This document shows positions 37,299 to 47,882 of a stretch of 64,000 nt of DNA, one piece after another. Within the stretch, counting starts at the first letter, position 1, and every line of letters begins with the position of its first letter. The translations under genes were made by a program, and so were the position numbers. Source of the DNA: an uncultured Ruminococcus sp. (GTDB lineage: Bacteria; Bacillota; Clostridia; Oscillospirales; Ruminococcaceae); NCBI GenBank assembly GCA_947627175.1, contig CANQVA010000001.1, positions 62,001 to 126,000 on the forward strand, in the 5' to 3' direction. The notes beneath the pieces were generated by a model, which was not told the DNA's origin, did no database searches, and saw nothing but the letters and a program-made list of their open reading frames with translations.

Positions 37299-38252
37299 AT
37301 GAACAAGAATTATTATTCAACTCAGATAAACAAGATTCTTAATGAAGTGAAAAAAGCTGTTATAGGCAAAGACCAGATTATTATAAAAGTATTGTTGGCG
37401 ATTCTCTGTAAGGGTCATGTACTTATAGAGGACATTCCCGGAGTTGGCAAAACAACTCTCGCCCTTGCTTTTTCAAAAGTTCTTTCACTTGAACATAACC
37501 GTATGCAATTCACGCCGGACGTTTTGCCGTCTGATGTTACGGGATTTTCAATATATAACAAGAAAAATAATACATTTGAATTTCGCCCCGGAGTTGCTTT
37601 CTGTAATCTTTTTCTTGCTGACGAAATAAACCGTACTTCAAGTAAGACACAATCCGCACTTCTTGAACTTATGGAAGAAAAAAGCATAACTGTTGATGGC
37701 GTTACATATAAGCTCCCTGAACCGTATACAGTAATTGCAACACAAAACCCGATAGGTTCAGCAGGTACTCACAATCTACCCGATTCACAGCTTGACCGCT
37801 TTATGCTTAAACTTAGTATGGGGTACCCTGATTTCAGCGGTGAAGTATCAATACTGAAATCAAAGTCAACTGACAATCCGCTTGAAAATGTAAATCCCGT
37901 TGCAGATGCTGATTTTATTCTTGAACTTCAGGAATATGTATCAAATATATATATTGATGACAGAATATATGAATACATTGTTACGCTTGCATCAGCGACA
38001 AGAAACCACCCTATGCTGAAACTTGGAATAAGTCCGAGAGGCACTCTTGCACTTATGAATATATCAAAAGGAATAGCCGCCGCTATGGGACGTGAATATG
38101 TTATACCCGATGATATTTCATATATATGCAGGGACGTTTTTGAACACCGTATTATGCTTAACTCAAAGGCAAAACTGTCCGAAGTTACTGCCGGAAACGT
38201 AATCAATGAAATTATAAAGTCAGTGACCGTTCCGGGAATTTCCAAAAGGTAA
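37299..38252 (+). CDS. MoxR-family AAA+ ATPase
   Basis: 317 residues. Walker A EDIPGVGKTTLALAF, Walker B NLFLADEINR, sensor ATQNP. MoxR proteins act as chaperones for partner proteins and nearly always sit beside a DUF58 gene, as here. GGAGATATAAA precedes the ATG. First gene of a four-gene set with the DUF58, transglutaminase and DUF308 proteins. Confidence 0.93.
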   Translation: MNKNYYSTQINKILNEVKKAVIGKDQIIIKVLLAILCKGHVLIEDIPGVGKTTLALAFSKVLSLEHNRMQFTPDVLPSDVTGFSIYNKKNNTFEFRPGVAFCNLFLADEINRTSSKTQSALLELMEEKSITVDGVTYKLPEPYTVIATQNPIGSAGTHNLPDSQLDRFMLKLSMGYPDFSGEVSILKSKSTDNPLENVNPVADADFILELQEYVSNIYIDDRIYEYIVTLASATRNHPMLKLGISPRGTLALMNISKGIAAAMGREYVIPDDISYICRDVFEHRIMLNSKAKLSEVTAGNVINEIIKSVTVPGISKR

Positions 38253-38258
38253 ACGGCT

Positions 38259-39452
38259 ATGGTTCTTACAAAAATTCTGTTTTTAATCCTGATAGTAATA
38301 TGCATATTTTTTTACATACTCTATCTATGGAATTTTTCATTGATACTGCTTATAATTTTTACAGTTCTTCCCGTTGTGATGTTTGTCACTGCACTTATTA
38401 CAAAGTATTCAATAAAAGCCGAATTTGCAGTTCAGAATAAAACCACTCCGAAAAATTCGTCATTCCCTGTACAGCTATGTGTTACAAATAAAAGCATATT
38501 CCCTGTAGGCAAAGCCGAAGCACATATTGAATATTATAATATATTTAATAATCAAATCAATGAATTTGAACTGCTGTTCCCTGTTCAAGCACTGAATACA
38601 CAGCGTATCACTTTTCATCTTAGTTCAAGATACTGCGGTATACTGAAAATCCGTTCGGCATATATTGAAATTTATGACCCGCTGAAAATTTTCAAATTCA
38701 GAACTGCAAAAAATATCGGGACTGAAATTGCCGTAATGCCTGAAATACATGAAGTAAACGGTGCTATAAGTTATTTAGATAGGGAAATTGATGAAAGCTC
38801 CGCATTTTCAGAAAATAAAGCAGGTGATGACCCATCTGAAATTTTTGACCTGCGTGACTATATAAACGGAGATAAATTAAACCGTATTCACTGGAAACTC
38901 AGTTCAAAAAAAGATGAACTTATTGTAAAAGAATACAGTATGCCGGTTGATGTTCCGTGTATGCTTTTCCTTGACCTGAAATGTTATGAAGATTCTGAAT
39001 ATACACTCCCTGTTTTTGATACGCTTGTTGAAACGCTTATTTCCGTTTCACAATTTATGATAGAAAACGAACGTATACATACAATAGTATACTATAACGC
39101 CGAAAGCAGAGGATTTAGCGAAGTAAATATAACAAGTCCTGAAATTCTTGCCGAAACTGTTCGGAAACTTGTACTTTCAGTCAGTGATAATCTATATTGT
39201 GAATCGCCTGAACTATATTTTCAGACAAACTCAAATTTATCACTTTCATCGTTTACTTTTATAACTTCCGTTCCGGATACAGCTGTTTTGCACTATATAG
39301 AAGAAAATATTGATGCTGATATAAGAAATGCGGTTGTTGTGGTCAAATCTCCGGAATCTGCCTCTGCAATCTGCTCCGGGCTTGCGGAATTAAATACAAT
39401 ACCCGTTGTAATAGGCAGAATAACTTCATCAATTAAGGATATTGAACTTTAA
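38259..39452 (+). CDS. DUF58 membrane protein
   Basis: 397 residues. Two N-terminal membrane helices (about 5-47), a beta-sandwich region, then the DUF58 signature DLRDYINGDKLNRIHWKLSS (about 205) leading into a vWA-like domain. Works with MoxR-type ATPases; exact function unknown. Starts 6 bases after the MoxR stop. Confidence 0.9.
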   Translation: MVLTKILFLILIVICIFFYILYLWNFSLILLIIFTVLPVVMFVTALITKYSIKAEFAVQNKTTPKNSSFPVQLCVTNKSIFPVGKAEAHIEYYNIFNNQINEFELLFPVQALNTQRITFHLSSRYCGILKIRSAYIEIYDPLKIFKFRTAKNIGTEIAVMPEIHEVNGAISYLDREIDESSAFSENKAGDDPSEIFDLRDYINGDKLNRIHWKLSSKKDELIVKEYSMPVDVPCMLFLDLKCYEDSEYTLPVFDTLVETLISVSQFMIENERIHTIVYYNAESRGFSEVNITSPEILAETVRKLVLSVSDNLYCESPELYFQTNSNLSLSSFTFITSVPDTAVLHYIEENIDADIRNAVVVVKSPESASAICSGLAELNTIPVVIGRITSSIKDIEL

Positions 39453-39464
39453 AGGAACTGAACT

Positions 39465-42155
39465 ATGAAAAAAAAGGTTTTGCAAAATAATAACGGCGTT
39501 GTCATATGCGACAGCATTGTAATGTCCGTAAAAAAGAAACGCCATGATTTCAGAAAGCCCGAAGCTGTATTTATAGCTGTTATGGGATTTGTTTCGGTTA
39601 TAATGTCATTTCTCGGAATGTTTGAATTTAATTATAATCAGAATACGCTTATAATGGCAATGTTCGGATTTTCTGTTTTCTATATTGCACTATCACTCAT
39701 CGGAAAACGTGCATTATGGGTTATGCTCGGCTCTGTACTTGTTTTTGTATTTACAGCATATAAAATGCTTGACAGTATTGCGTCAGGCTTCAAATTTATG
39801 TATAATATTGTTTACAGCGATTCATACCATACAGAAATAAATTATTATAAATCATTGCCTCCCCAGCTTGAAGAATATTCCGTGACAACTTTGTTTGTAT
39901 TCTGTGTGTGGTTGCTTGCAATAATTATCTACTTCTTTACAATTTATCACCCAAACCCGATATTACCGCTTATTGCAACATTCCCAATTCTTGAAATAGG
40001 ACTGTATAACGGAATAGAAATACCGATTTTCTGGGGCGTAACCACCGTCGCTTACTGGCTTGCACTTCTTGCAATGTCAACAATTGACATTGGCGAACTT
40101 AACGGCGGAACAGGCGGATTTGTACGGAAAGACAACGTTTTTTTCCCGAAAAGACAGATGCGTCTTAAAGTCACCGAAAAATGTGGTCTGTTTATAATTA
40201 TATCTACTCTTATAATAACAGTTCTTTCAATACTTATTATAAATATTTCAGGATATGAAAGAAGTGAAGAACTCAACCGCAAGCGTATTGAAATACGTGA
40301 TGCAATAAACTCTTTTTCTTTGGAAAACTTAGCCGAAAGTGTTTCAAAAATTACAAGCGTATTCGGGTTTTCATTTGATTATGAAGACCACCGACTCGGT
40401 ACTACTGACAGACTTAAATTTAAAAATACAACCGACCTCATAGTTACAATTGACCGTAAACATAATGGTGCGATTTATCTCAAAGAATACACCGGCTCTG
40501 TTTATGAAAAAAATTCATGGGCTGATTTCAGCGACAGCACATATAAAAATCAACTCTTTTCCGATTTCAAGAAATATGGCGTATATCCGCAGGATTTTCC
40601 GTCACTTTTCGGCAGAAACGCCGTTCCCGATATTCCTACAATGACAATGTCTATAAAGTCAAAACTAAGGGACAGCAAGAGTTTTTCTCCATATGGCACT
40701 GACAATTACGGCAATCTTACATATGATAAAGACAGAACTGTTTCATCTAAAAGAAAAAATGACAGTGAATTTTCATATAAATTCATAGCGGTAAATAATG
40801 ACATTCTTGCTTCATGCCTTGTTGAACCGTCTGTAAATATCTACTCCGCAAGCGGTATCTATAATGAAGAAGTAAGAGATAAAGTTTATCAATACTGCAA
40901 TGAAAACGGCGTTTTTGACCATGACGACGTTTTCTATACGGAAAATGAAATGCCTTACAATAATGATGAATACGTTTATTCAAACGGAAATGTACTTCTC
41001 GGACAGCTCCTTCAGACAAGATACAAGGAATTTGTATATAATAACTATCTTCAGTTGCCTGACAATAAAAATATGGATGAAGTGCGTGAAGAATATGCAG
41101 ATATTTTACATTATGCCGAAAAAGCACATTCCGCATCTGAAAAACTTGAAGTTCTTACAATGATTCGTGAAAGAATAGATGCACATAACATCTATTCTTT
41201 AAGTCCCGGAAAAACTCCGTCGAACCGTGATTTTGTAAATTATTTTCTTCTTGAAAATCACAAAGGCTACTGCATACATTATGCGACTTCCGGGGTTATT
41301 CTTGCAAGAATGGCAGGTATTCCGGCAAGATATGCAACAGGGTATGTAATTGTGGGTGAGGACTTCAACGAACAAAACGCAAACAGTGACGGTTCCTACA
41401 CTATCACATTAAAAGATAACAGAAGTCATGCATGGGCTGAAATATATCTTGACGGTTATGGCTGGGTACCGTTTGAGTTTACGGCAGGATATTCTGATAC
41501 TTCCATATCTACCGAAACAACAACGCAAAATACAGTCACTGTAACAGTAACTGAAACGACAACAACCGTCACACCTGATTCTGAACCCCGTACAACGTCA
41601 CGCCGTTCGTCAATAAAACCATCAGCAAACACAACTGTTACAACAACAACGGCTGATAAATCAGGTTTCGCAGGAGGTTCTCCCAAAAATAACGGCAAAA
41701 ACGACAAACCAAAAACTATCCCGAAATCATTGAAAATATTCCTTATTGTCCTTTTCTCAACAGGCGGAATTGCTTTGATAATTTATCTGAGAAGAAGAAT
41801 AATTATATCTTCACGAATAAAAAATTTTACAACGGGCGGAAACTCGAAAAGAGCTGTATCAATGTACGATTATGCAGAAAAACTACTTGCTTCACAGAAA
41901 CTCCGCAAGGGAGATATGAAATTCAGTGAATTTGCAGAACTTGCCGAAGAAAATATGAGCGGAAAACTATTCAATGAAGGTGATTTCAACAATTTCATGG
42001 ATATTTCTCTGAAAGCAGGTTTCAGCAACATTTCTCCGGGCAATGAAGAAATAAAATTCTGCCGTAAATTTGTTTCAGAACTTTCAGGCAAAATTTATGA
42101 ACAGTCAGACTTTATACATAAATTTATAATAAAGTTTATAACTGTTCTGAGATAA
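39465..42155 (+). CDS. Transglutaminase-like membrane protein
   Basis: 896 residues. About six membrane helices in the first 260 residues, then an exterior domain with a transglutaminase/protease core: Cys in KGYCIHYAT (about 603), His in SHAWAEIYL (about 653) and Asp in LDGYGWVPFE. A Thr-rich linker (about 683-740) precedes a final membrane helix (about 755) and a cytoplasmic tail. The layout matches the TgpA-like protein of MoxR-DUF58 loci, which may cross-link or cut surface proteins. Confidence 0.9.
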   Translation: MKKKVLQNNNGVVICDSIVMSVKKKRHDFRKPEAVFIAVMGFVSVIMSFLGMFEFNYNQNTLIMAMFGFSVFYIALSLIGKRALWVMLGSVLVFVFTAYKMLDSIASGFKFMYNIVYSDSYHTEINYYKSLPPQLEEYSVTTLFVFCVWLLAIIIYFFTIYHPNPILPLIATFPILEIGLYNGIEIPIFWGVTTVAYWLALLAMSTIDIGELNGGTGGFVRKDNVFFPKRQMRLKVTEKCGLFIIISTLIITVLSILIINISGYERSEELNRKRIEIRDAINSFSLENLAESVSKITSVFGFSFDYEDHRLGTTDRLKFKNTTDLIVTIDRKHNGAIYLKEYTGSVYEKNSWADFSDSTYKNQLFSDFKKYGVYPQDFPSLFGRNAVPDIPTMTMSIKSKLRDSKSFSPYGTDNYGNLTYDKDRTVSSKRKNDSEFSYKFIAVNNDILASCLVEPSVNIYSASGIYNEEVRDKVYQYCNENGVFDHDDVFYTENEMPYNNDEYVYSNGNVLLGQLLQTRYKEFVYNNYLQLPDNKNMDEVREEYADILHYAEKAHSASEKLEVLTMIRERIDAHNIYSLSPGKTPSNRDFVNYFLLENHKGYCIHYATSGVILARMAGIPARYATGYVIVGEDFNEQNANSDGSYTITLKDNRSHAWAEIYLDGYGWVPFEFTAGYSDTSISTETTTQNTVTVTVTETTTTVTPDSEPRTTSRRSSIKPSANTTVTTTTADKSGFAGGSPKNNGKNDKPKTIPKSLKIFLIVLFSTGGIALIIYLRRRIIISSRIKNFTTGGNSKRAVSMYDYAEKLLASQKLRKGDMKFSEFAELAEENMSGKLFNEGDFNNFMDISLKAGFSNISPGNEEIKFCRKFVSELSGKIYEQSDFIHKFIIKFITVLR

Positions 42156-42179
42156 TTATAAAATCAGGAGGTATTTTTT

Positions 42180-42695
42180 ATGAAAAACATTACTGCAAAA
42201 GGTGTTGTTCTCATCATTTCGGGAATAATCATCGCTTTTTTCCCCGGCATAATATCATCGCTTTTCTACTTTATCGGGATAACTATAATACTTTTCTGCG
42301 TGATAAATATTATAAAATCGCTCGTCACTTCTAATCCCGTGGCAGTCGTGCCGAACGTCATCGGAATAATTCTCGGCGGTGCAGTAACTTCACTACCGCA
42401 TTTCGTACAGACAATAATTCCGCTTACTATCGGACTTATTCTTGCTTTTAACGGTCTTGACTTCATTGCAAAAGCTATAAATAATGTCGGTTCACGTATA
42501 CTGAATGTTATTCTTGCGGTTGTAACTCTCGGACTTGGCTGTACTCTGATTTTCCACATTGTAAAAGCAGGAAACGCAATACGCATTATAGCAGGTCTTG
42601 TAATGGTCGGTGCAGGTGTCTATGATTTTATTTCGGGCAAAACGTCCGGCGGAAGTGGCGGAATAATAGATGTCAACAATTATTCCGTAAAATAA
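42180..42695 (+). CDS. DUF308 (HdeD-like) membrane protein
   Basis: 171 residues with about six hydrophobic helices and repeated GIILGG / GLILAFNG / GLVMVGAGVYD segments typical of DUF308. Function unknown. CAGGAGG precedes the ATG; it follows the transglutaminase by 24 bases and ends the cluster at a terminator. Confidence 0.8.
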   Translation: MKNITAKGVVLIISGIIIAFFPGIISSLFYFIGITIILFCVINIIKSLVTSNPVAVVPNVIGIILGGAVTSLPHFVQTIIPLTIGLILAFNGLDFIAKAINNVGSRILNVILAVVTLGLGCTLIFHIVKAGNAIRIIAGLVMVGAGVYDFISGKTSGGSGGIIDVNNYSVK

Positions 42696-42706
42696 TATAT
42701 AAAAAA

Positions 42707-42732
42707 AGCCTGAGATTTCAAAATCTCAGGCT
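42707..42732. terminator. Bidirectional terminator
   Basis: AGCCTGAGATTT / AAATCTCAGGCT, a 12-bp perfect inverted repeat. A seven-base A-run on the left gives a strong T-run for the leftward aminopeptidase gene; the rightward tail (CTTATTATT) is weaker. Confidence 0.85.
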
Positions 42733-42742
42733 CTTATTATTA

Positions 42743-44134
42743 TCAGTCATTTATGAAAACAGAAAAAGCTTTATAAGCCATATATGTATCAATTTTTGAA
42801 ACGATTTCAAAAGGTGCGTGCATTGAAAGAACCGGTACACCCATATCAATTGTATCAACATTGAGATTTGCAATATATGCCGCAACAGTACCGCCGCCGC
42901 CTGCATCAACTTTACCGAGTTCGCCTGTCTGCCATATAACGTCATGACTATCCATAAGCCGGCGGATTCTGCCTGTAAATTCTGCGGAAGCATCTGAAGT
43001 ACCTGACTTTCCTCTTGCTCCTGTATACTTTGTAATACATACGCCCCTGTTTATATATGCACAATTATTTTTTTCATTTACTTCGGGGAACGTCGGGTCA
43101 AATGCCGCATTGACATCAGCAGAAAGACATTCAGACGCTGAAAGAACGGTTCTTCCGTCTGAACCAAGAGATTCAGCAATATCTGCAATGAAATATTCAA
43201 GATATGCAGAACAAAGTCCTGTGTTGCCGTCAGAGCCTGTTTCTTCTTTGTCTGTAAGAACTGTAACCACAGTATGAACGGGGTTATTGCAGTCAACAGT
43301 TGCCATAAGTGCAGTATAAGCACATACTTTATCATCATGACCGTATGCACCTATCATACTTCTATCAAATCCAACGTCTTTAGCCTTAAAAGCGGGAACT
43401 GCCTCAAGTTCTGATGAAATAAAATCAGACTCTGTAATTCCGTACTTTTCAAAAAGAATATTCATAATGTTGAGTTTTACAGCCTCACTTGCTTCATCGT
43501 CCCTGAAAGGTCTTGAACCGATAATAAGATTAAGCTGTTCACCCGTTACAGCCTTTGACATAGTTTTTGTCATCTGGTCTGTTGCAAGGTGCGGTAGTAA
43601 GTCAGTAACGCAAAAAACAGGGTCGTTTTCGTCCTCACCGATATTTACGGTAATTTTTTCGCCGTCCGCTTTTATAATCACACCATGAAGTGAAAGCGGA
43701 ATTGTAGTCCACTGATATTTTTTAATACCGCCGTAATAGTGGGTTTTAAAAAGTGCTATTTCGTTATCTTCATAAAGAGGGTTTTGTTTAAGGTCAAGCC
43801 TTGGTGAATCTATATGTGCGGCACAAAGTCTTACACCCTTTTCAATCGGAGCAGTTCCTATTACTGCCATAATAACCGCCTTGTCTCTGTTATTGCGGTA
43901 AATCTTGTCACCTGCATTGAGTTGCATACCTGCTGTATACTCAACATAACCGTTGTTTTTCAACAGTTCGATTGTATAAGCAACGGCTTCACGCTCGGTT
44001 TTTGCCGTATTCATGAAGTCCATATAGCTTTCACAAAAACTGTCACATTCGGCAATTTCCGTTTCGCTCATTCTGAGAACGGCATTTTTCCTTTTCATGA
44101 AAAGTTTTTCTTTAAGTACTTTTGATGTTTCCAT
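42743..44134 (-). CDS. M18-family aminopeptidase
   Basis: 463 residues. Zinc-ligand segments AAHIDSPRLDLK, DKEETGSDGNTG and the C-terminal VLSMHAPFE are M18 (aminopeptidase I/aspartyl aminopeptidase) hallmarks. A cytosolic peptidase releasing N-terminal residues. The ATG at 44134 follows AGGGAG; the longer frame to 44173 runs into coaE. Last gene of the DUF951-prfA-tsaC-coaE operon. Confidence 0.93.
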   Translation of the reverse strand: METSKVLKEKLFMKRKNAVLRMSETEIAECDSFCESYMDFMNTAKTEREAVAYTIELLKNNGYVEYTAGMQLNAGDKIYRNNRDKAVIMAVIGTAPIEKGVRLCAAHIDSPRLDLKQNPLYEDNEIALFKTHYYGGIKKYQWTTIPLSLHGVIIKADGEKITVNIGEDENDPVFCVTDLLPHLATDQMTKTMSKAVTGEQLNLIIGSRPFRDDEASEAVKLNIMNILFEKYGITESDFISSELEAVPAFKAKDVGFDRSMIGAYGHDDKVCAYTALMATVDCNNPVHTVVTVLTDKEETGSDGNTGLCSAYLEYFIADIAESLGSDGRTVLSASECLSADVNAAFDPTFPEVNEKNNCAYINRGVCITKYTGARGKSGTSDASAEFTGRIRRLMDSHDVIWQTGELGKVDAGGGGTVAAYIANLNVDTIDMGVPVLSMHAPFEIVSKIDTYMAYKAFSVFIND

Positions 44135-44150
44135 AAAAAAACACTCCCTT

Positions 44151-44777
44151 TTATTTATTTTGATAGCAATCACGGATTTTGTCGGAAAGTTCCTTAGCTA
44201 TTCCGTTGACTGTTTCAATATTGCTGTTGTTATGTATTATATAATCGGAATGAGTTGAAAAAAATTCCTCGTCAAGCTGTGAATCCATTCTTTTTCTTGC
44301 CTGTTCATGTGTAAGATTATCACGGCTGATTATTCTTTTTTCTCTTATGTCCTCATCTGCAAGAACAGATATTATAATTTCACAAAAATCGTCTGCCCTG
44401 CTTTCAAAAAGCGTAGGAGCATCAAGAAGTATAAGTTTCTGGTTATTTTCGGAAAACTCGTTTATCAGTCGCAAAATTTCACCCGTAATATAGGGATATG
44501 TTATTGAATTAAGCGTTTCAAGTTTTGCATTGTCCGAAAAGACTATTCCTGCAAGTTTTTTTCTGTTCAGATTTCCGTCAGTATCTATAATATCATTTCC
44601 GAAAAACTCTTCTATTTCTGCAAGACACTTTGAACCCTTTTCAACAACTTTCCTTGCTACGATATCCGCATTTATTACTGCAAAACCATTTTCCGCAAAG
44701 ATTTTTGAAACAGTGCTTTTTCCTGCTCCTGTCTGCCCTGTAAGACCTACTACCGTTATACCGCTTAAAGTATTCAT
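44151..44777 (-). CDS. coaE: Dephospho-CoA kinase CoaE
   Basis: 208 residues, usual length. P-loop VVGLTGQTGAGKSTVSK; the later segment ISRDNLTHEQARKRMDSQ is typical of CoaE. It makes CoA by phosphorylating dephospho-CoA. ATGA overlap with the end of tsaC. Confidence 0.95.
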   Translation of the reverse strand: MNTLSGITVVGLTGQTGAGKSTVSKIFAENGFAVINADIVARKVVEKGSKCLAEIEEFFGNDIIDTDGNLNRKKLAGIVFSDNAKLETLNSITYPYITGEILRLINEFSENNQKLILLDAPTLFESRADDFCEIIISVLADEDIREKRIISRDNLTHEQARKRMDSQLDEEFFSTHSDYIIHNNSNIETVNGIAKELSDKIRDCYQNK

Positions 44778-45778
44778 ATCCTTATCACCTCAAATCCTGC
44801 CGCCCTTATAAGGCGGTTATATACTGCCAATCCCACACCATCAGGGGAAGGAGTGCGGACATACACTTTTTCGGCATGAATATCGTCAAATTCACGCAGT
44901 CTCTGAAAAAGAAGATGTGCCTGTTCATTGCTGTCTTTTCCATAAGTCATATATCGGTAAGGGAAATTTTTTTCATCGCCGTCAAAAATAAGTGCATATA
45001 CATTATCTCCGTAATGATTTCCGACATATTCAATAAAACTGTTCAAGTCAGATTCAATCATGACAATATCCGCACACGGAGAATAATGTTTATATTTCAT
45101 ACCGGGTGAAGAGGCTTTTTCATTGCTTTCAAGACCGCTGATAACTGCTTTGTCAACTATGACATCACATACTTCAAGAATCATTTCTTTCGTTACACAG
45201 CCGGGGCGAAGTATTCTTACTGTATTATCGTTTTCTATTGACACGACTGTTGATTCAACGCCGAAATGCGATTTTCCGCCATCAACAACCGCTGAAATTT
45301 TGCCGTTCATATCACGCATAACGTGCTGTGCAGAAGTCGGGCTCGGATAACCTGAGATATTCGCAGACGGTGCGGCTATTGGTCTTTCAGAAAGTTCAAT
45401 AAGTCTGTGCATTATGGGGTGAGACGGTATTCTTATACCGACAGTATCAAGACCGCCTGACGTTACTAACGGTATATTGTCATTTTTAGGGAGAACCATT
45501 GTAAAAGGTCCGGGACAGAATTTATCCGCAAGTTTAAAAGCAAGTTCCGGAATATATGACGTATATTTTTCAGCATCTGAAAAATCGGCAAGATGTACTA
45601 TAAGAGGATTGTCGGCAGGTCTTCCTTTTGCAGAAAAAATTTTTCTTACTGCATTTTCATCTGATGCATCAGCACCAAGCCCATATACTGTTTCTGTAGG
45701 GATTCCGACAACTTCACCGCCCTTTATAAGCTGAACGGCAATTTCAAGCTGTTTTTCGCTAAGTAATAAAGTTTCCAT
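44774..45778 (-). CDS. L-threonylcarbamoyladenylate synthase (TsaC/Sua5)
   Basis: 334 residues. The N-terminal YrdC domain (GIPTETVYGLGADA, IFSAKGRPADNPL, APSANISGYPSPTSA) is followed by a Sua5 C-terminal domain (GMKYKHYSP), so it is the long Sua5/YwlC form. It makes the TC-AMP used for t6A in tRNA. The ATG at 45778 lies 4 bases after the prfA stop; longer frames run back into prfA. Confidence 0.95.
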   Translation of the reverse strand: METLLLSEKQLEIAVQLIKGGEVVGIPTETVYGLGADASDENAVRKIFSAKGRPADNPLIVHLADFSDAEKYTSYIPELAFKLADKFCPGPFTMVLPKNDNIPLVTSGGLDTVGIRIPSHPIMHRLIELSERPIAAPSANISGYPSPTSAQHVMRDMNGKISAVVDGGKSHFGVESTVVSIENDNTVRILRPGCVTKEMILEVCDVIVDKAVISGLESNEKASSPGMKYKHYSPCADIVMIESDLNSFIEYVGNHYGDNVYALIFDGDEKNFPYRYMTYGKDSNEQAHLLFQRLREFDDIHAEKVYVRTPSPDGVGLAVYNRLIRAAGFEVIRI

Positions 45779-45782
45779 AAAA

Positions 45783-46856
45783 TTATATTTCCTGATTTGC
45801 AAGTTTTGCGGCTTGGTCAGCAGTTGCAAGTGCATCAAATACTTCATCAAGATTTCCGTTAAGAATATCTTCAAGCCTGTATATAGTCAAATTTATTCTG
45901 TGGTCTGTAAGTCTGCCCTGTGGATAATTATAAGTTCTTATTCTTTCGGAGCGGTCGCCCGTGCCTACCTGCATTTTTCTTTCAGCCGCAATTTTTTCGT
46001 TCTGTTCCTCCTGCAAACTTTCATAAATTTTTGAACGCAAAACTTTCATAGCCTTATCCTTATTCTTGTGCTGACTTCTTTCGTCCTGACACTCAACGAC
46101 AACATTTGTCGGTAAATAAGTTATACGCACAGCCGATTCAGTTTTATTTATATGCTGTCCGCCTGCTCCGCTTGCACGGAAATAGTCAATTTTTAAATCT
46201 GTCGGATTTATTTCAAGCTCCACTTCATCAGCTTCAACAAGTACGGCAACTGTAACTGTACTTGTATGAATACGCCCCTGTGATTCAGTTTCGGGAACTC
46301 TCTGCACACGGTGTACACCGCTTTCATATTTAAGACGTGAATATGCTCCCTCTCCCTCAATTGAAAAACTTATTTCCTTGAAACCGCCCAATTCTGTCGG
46401 GCTTGCAGTCAGAATTTCCTGTTTCCAGCCTTTCATCTCGGCATACATAGTATACATACGATAAAGCGAATTTGCAAACAGTGAGGCTTCTTCACCGCCT
46501 GCTCCTCCTCTTATTTCAATAATAACGTTTTTGTCGTCGTTCGGGTCTTTAGGCAGAAGAAGTACTTTAAGTTCCTGAGAGATATTTTCCATAGCATTTT
46601 TTGATTCCTCAAATTCCGCCTGTGCCATTTCTCTGAAATCTTTTTCAAGTCCGCCCTCGTCAAGTAGTTCCTTAGCCTCATTGAAAGAATCACGTACCTT
46701 TTTATATTCACGGTACTTTTCAATAACAGGGGTCATATTTTTAAATTCACGCATAAGCTGAGTATACAGCTTATTGTCATTTACTATATCGGGGTCAGAC
46801 AGCTTACTGCTTATTTCCTCGAACTTTTCTTCCATTGCTTCAAGCTTTTCAAACAT
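45783..46856 (-). CDS. prfA: Peptide chain release factor 1
   Basis: 357 residues, normal size. GGQ motif in [18 protein letters not shown]; codon-recognition region with [17 protein letters not shown] as in RF1. Terminates translation at UAA and UAG. It starts 9 bases after the DUF951 gene. Confidence 0.97.
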   Translation of the reverse strand: MFEKLEAMEEKFEEISSKLSDPDIVNDNKLYTQLMREFKNMTPVIEKYREYKKVRDSFNEAKELLDEGGLEKDFREMAQAEFEESKNAMENISQELKVLLLPKDPNDDKNVIIEIRGGAGGEEASLFANSLYRMYTMYAEMKGWKQEILTASPTELGGFKEISFSIEGEGAYSRLKYESGVHRVQRVPETESQGRIHTSTVTVAVLVEADEVELEINPTDLKIDYFRASGAGGQHINKTESAVRITYLPTNVVVECQDERSQHKNKDKAMKVLRSKIYESLQEEQNEKIAAERKMQVGTGDRSERIRTYNYPQGRLTDHRINLTIYRLEDILNGNLDEVFDALATADQAAKLANQEI

Positions 46857-46865
46857 AAATATCTC

Positions 46866-47051
46866 CTAATCTTCTTCATGTTGAATTTTTTTAATCTTTT
46901 TTTCTATTTTGTTTCTTGGTGCCATAAATTCCCTTGAACACTTTACACACCTTAATTTAAAATCCATACCTGCACGAATGACATACATCTTGTCAGAACC
47001 GCAAGGATGATTTTTTTTCATAGTAAGAATGTCGCCTGCTCTTATATCCAA
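46866..47051 (-). CDS. DUF951 small protein
   Basis: 61 residues. DIRAGDILTMKKNHPCGSDKMYVIRAGMDFKLRCVKC is split by the conserved MKKxHPCG and CxxC motifs of DUF951. This family is often upstream of ychF or prfA-type genes; function unknown. TTG at 47051 is preferred because AAGGTGG is 8 bases away; a GTG at 47063 overlaps it. Confidence 0.88.
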   Translation of the reverse strand: MDIRAGDILTMKKNHPCGSDKMYVIRAGMDFKLRCVKCSREFMAPRNKIEKKIKKIQHEED

Positions 47052-47086
47052 AATCAGCACCACCTTAAAAAAATCGTATATTTTTT

Positions 47087-47115
47087 ATTATACCTCAAAA
47101 TTGTTTCTAAATCAA
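47087..47115 (-). promoter_or_regulatory. Promoter of the DUF951-prfA operon
   Basis: Minus strand TTGATT (47110-47115), 17 bases, TATAAT (47087-47092). Confidence 0.65.
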
Positions 47116-47209
47116 TATGTAAGAAGTATATTTTTTCGTTTTTGTGTAAAAATAATAAAAACGTCAATTTAAAAATAAAGAAGTTGACAAATGAAAGGAA
47201 AAATTTAAT

Positions 47210-47560
47210 ATGATTACAAGAATATCAGCTGAATTTGAAACGCCTGAACTTGCTGAAACAGCAATAGGACGAATAAAGAAAAGTGCGTCAATACGTTCTG
47301 CGAACATGGTTTATAATAAAACTTCCGATGAAGCTGTAAAACTCCGAAACGGTACAATGTGGACTTTATTGCCGACTGCCGTCACAAGCTATAATTATTA
47401 TACTGCCCTGATTGAAAGACCCGCTATGGAAAATGTTATCCCCGAACCCGAACGGCGAAGAAATACGACTGTATATATAATGTGTGATGATGAAAATATT
47501 GATAACGTAAAATCTATTCTGAACGCTCTCGGCGGTCTGAATATCAGAATACGCCAATGA
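47210..47560 (+). CDS. Conserved-looking small protein, unknown function
   Basis: 116 residues, not recognised. The pattern TRISAEFETPELAETAIGRIKK, with a second alpha/beta half (TVYIMCDDENIDNVKSILNALGG), hints at a ferredoxin-like or ACT-like fold. AAAGGA lies upstream of the ATG. No membrane segment or signal peptide. It stands alone before the large AT-rich gap. Confidence 0.6.
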   Translation: MITRISAEFETPELAETAIGRIKKSASIRSANMVYNKTSDEAVKLRNGTMWTLLPTAVTSYNYYTALIERPAMENVIPEPERRRNTTVYIMCDDENIDNVKSILNALGGLNIRIRQ

Positions 47561-47660
47561 CACATACACGTCCATATACACGCCTTTTAAAATCCACACG
47601 CCGTGGTTACACGTCTTTTTTGGCTGTATATAGAGGAATACACGCCTACACGCCATTTTT
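47561..47660 (-). repeat. GGCGTGTA motif cluster C, inverted
   Basis: Read on the minus strand it starts GGCGTGTAGGCGTGTA (from 47656 leftward). Further GACGTGTA, GGCGTGTG, GGCGTGTA and GACGTGTA words follow within 100 bases. Same motif family as the copies at 47883 and 48081 but in opposite orientation and more diverged. Confidence 0.7.
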
Positions 47661-47882
47661 CTCAGTTGTATTATATTATATACACTTTTATAAACTGTTC
47701 ATATTTCTATAAGATTATTATATTTTATTTATTGGCTGTATTCCGAAAAAAATCCGTCGTCAGCAACACTTATATTATTTATTTTGCAAATTCTGTATAA
47801 TATTTTAAATACAAAAAATATTATATAATCATATTATTTATTATTATTATATATTTATAAAATTCTATAAAGTAATAAAAAA
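47661..47882. other. AT-rich spacer without a gene
   Basis: Very AT-rich, rich in TATAT/ATTATT words, no reading frame of note and no ribosome site. It separates motif cluster C from copy A. Many weak -10-like boxes occur, none with a clear -35. Confidence 0.6.
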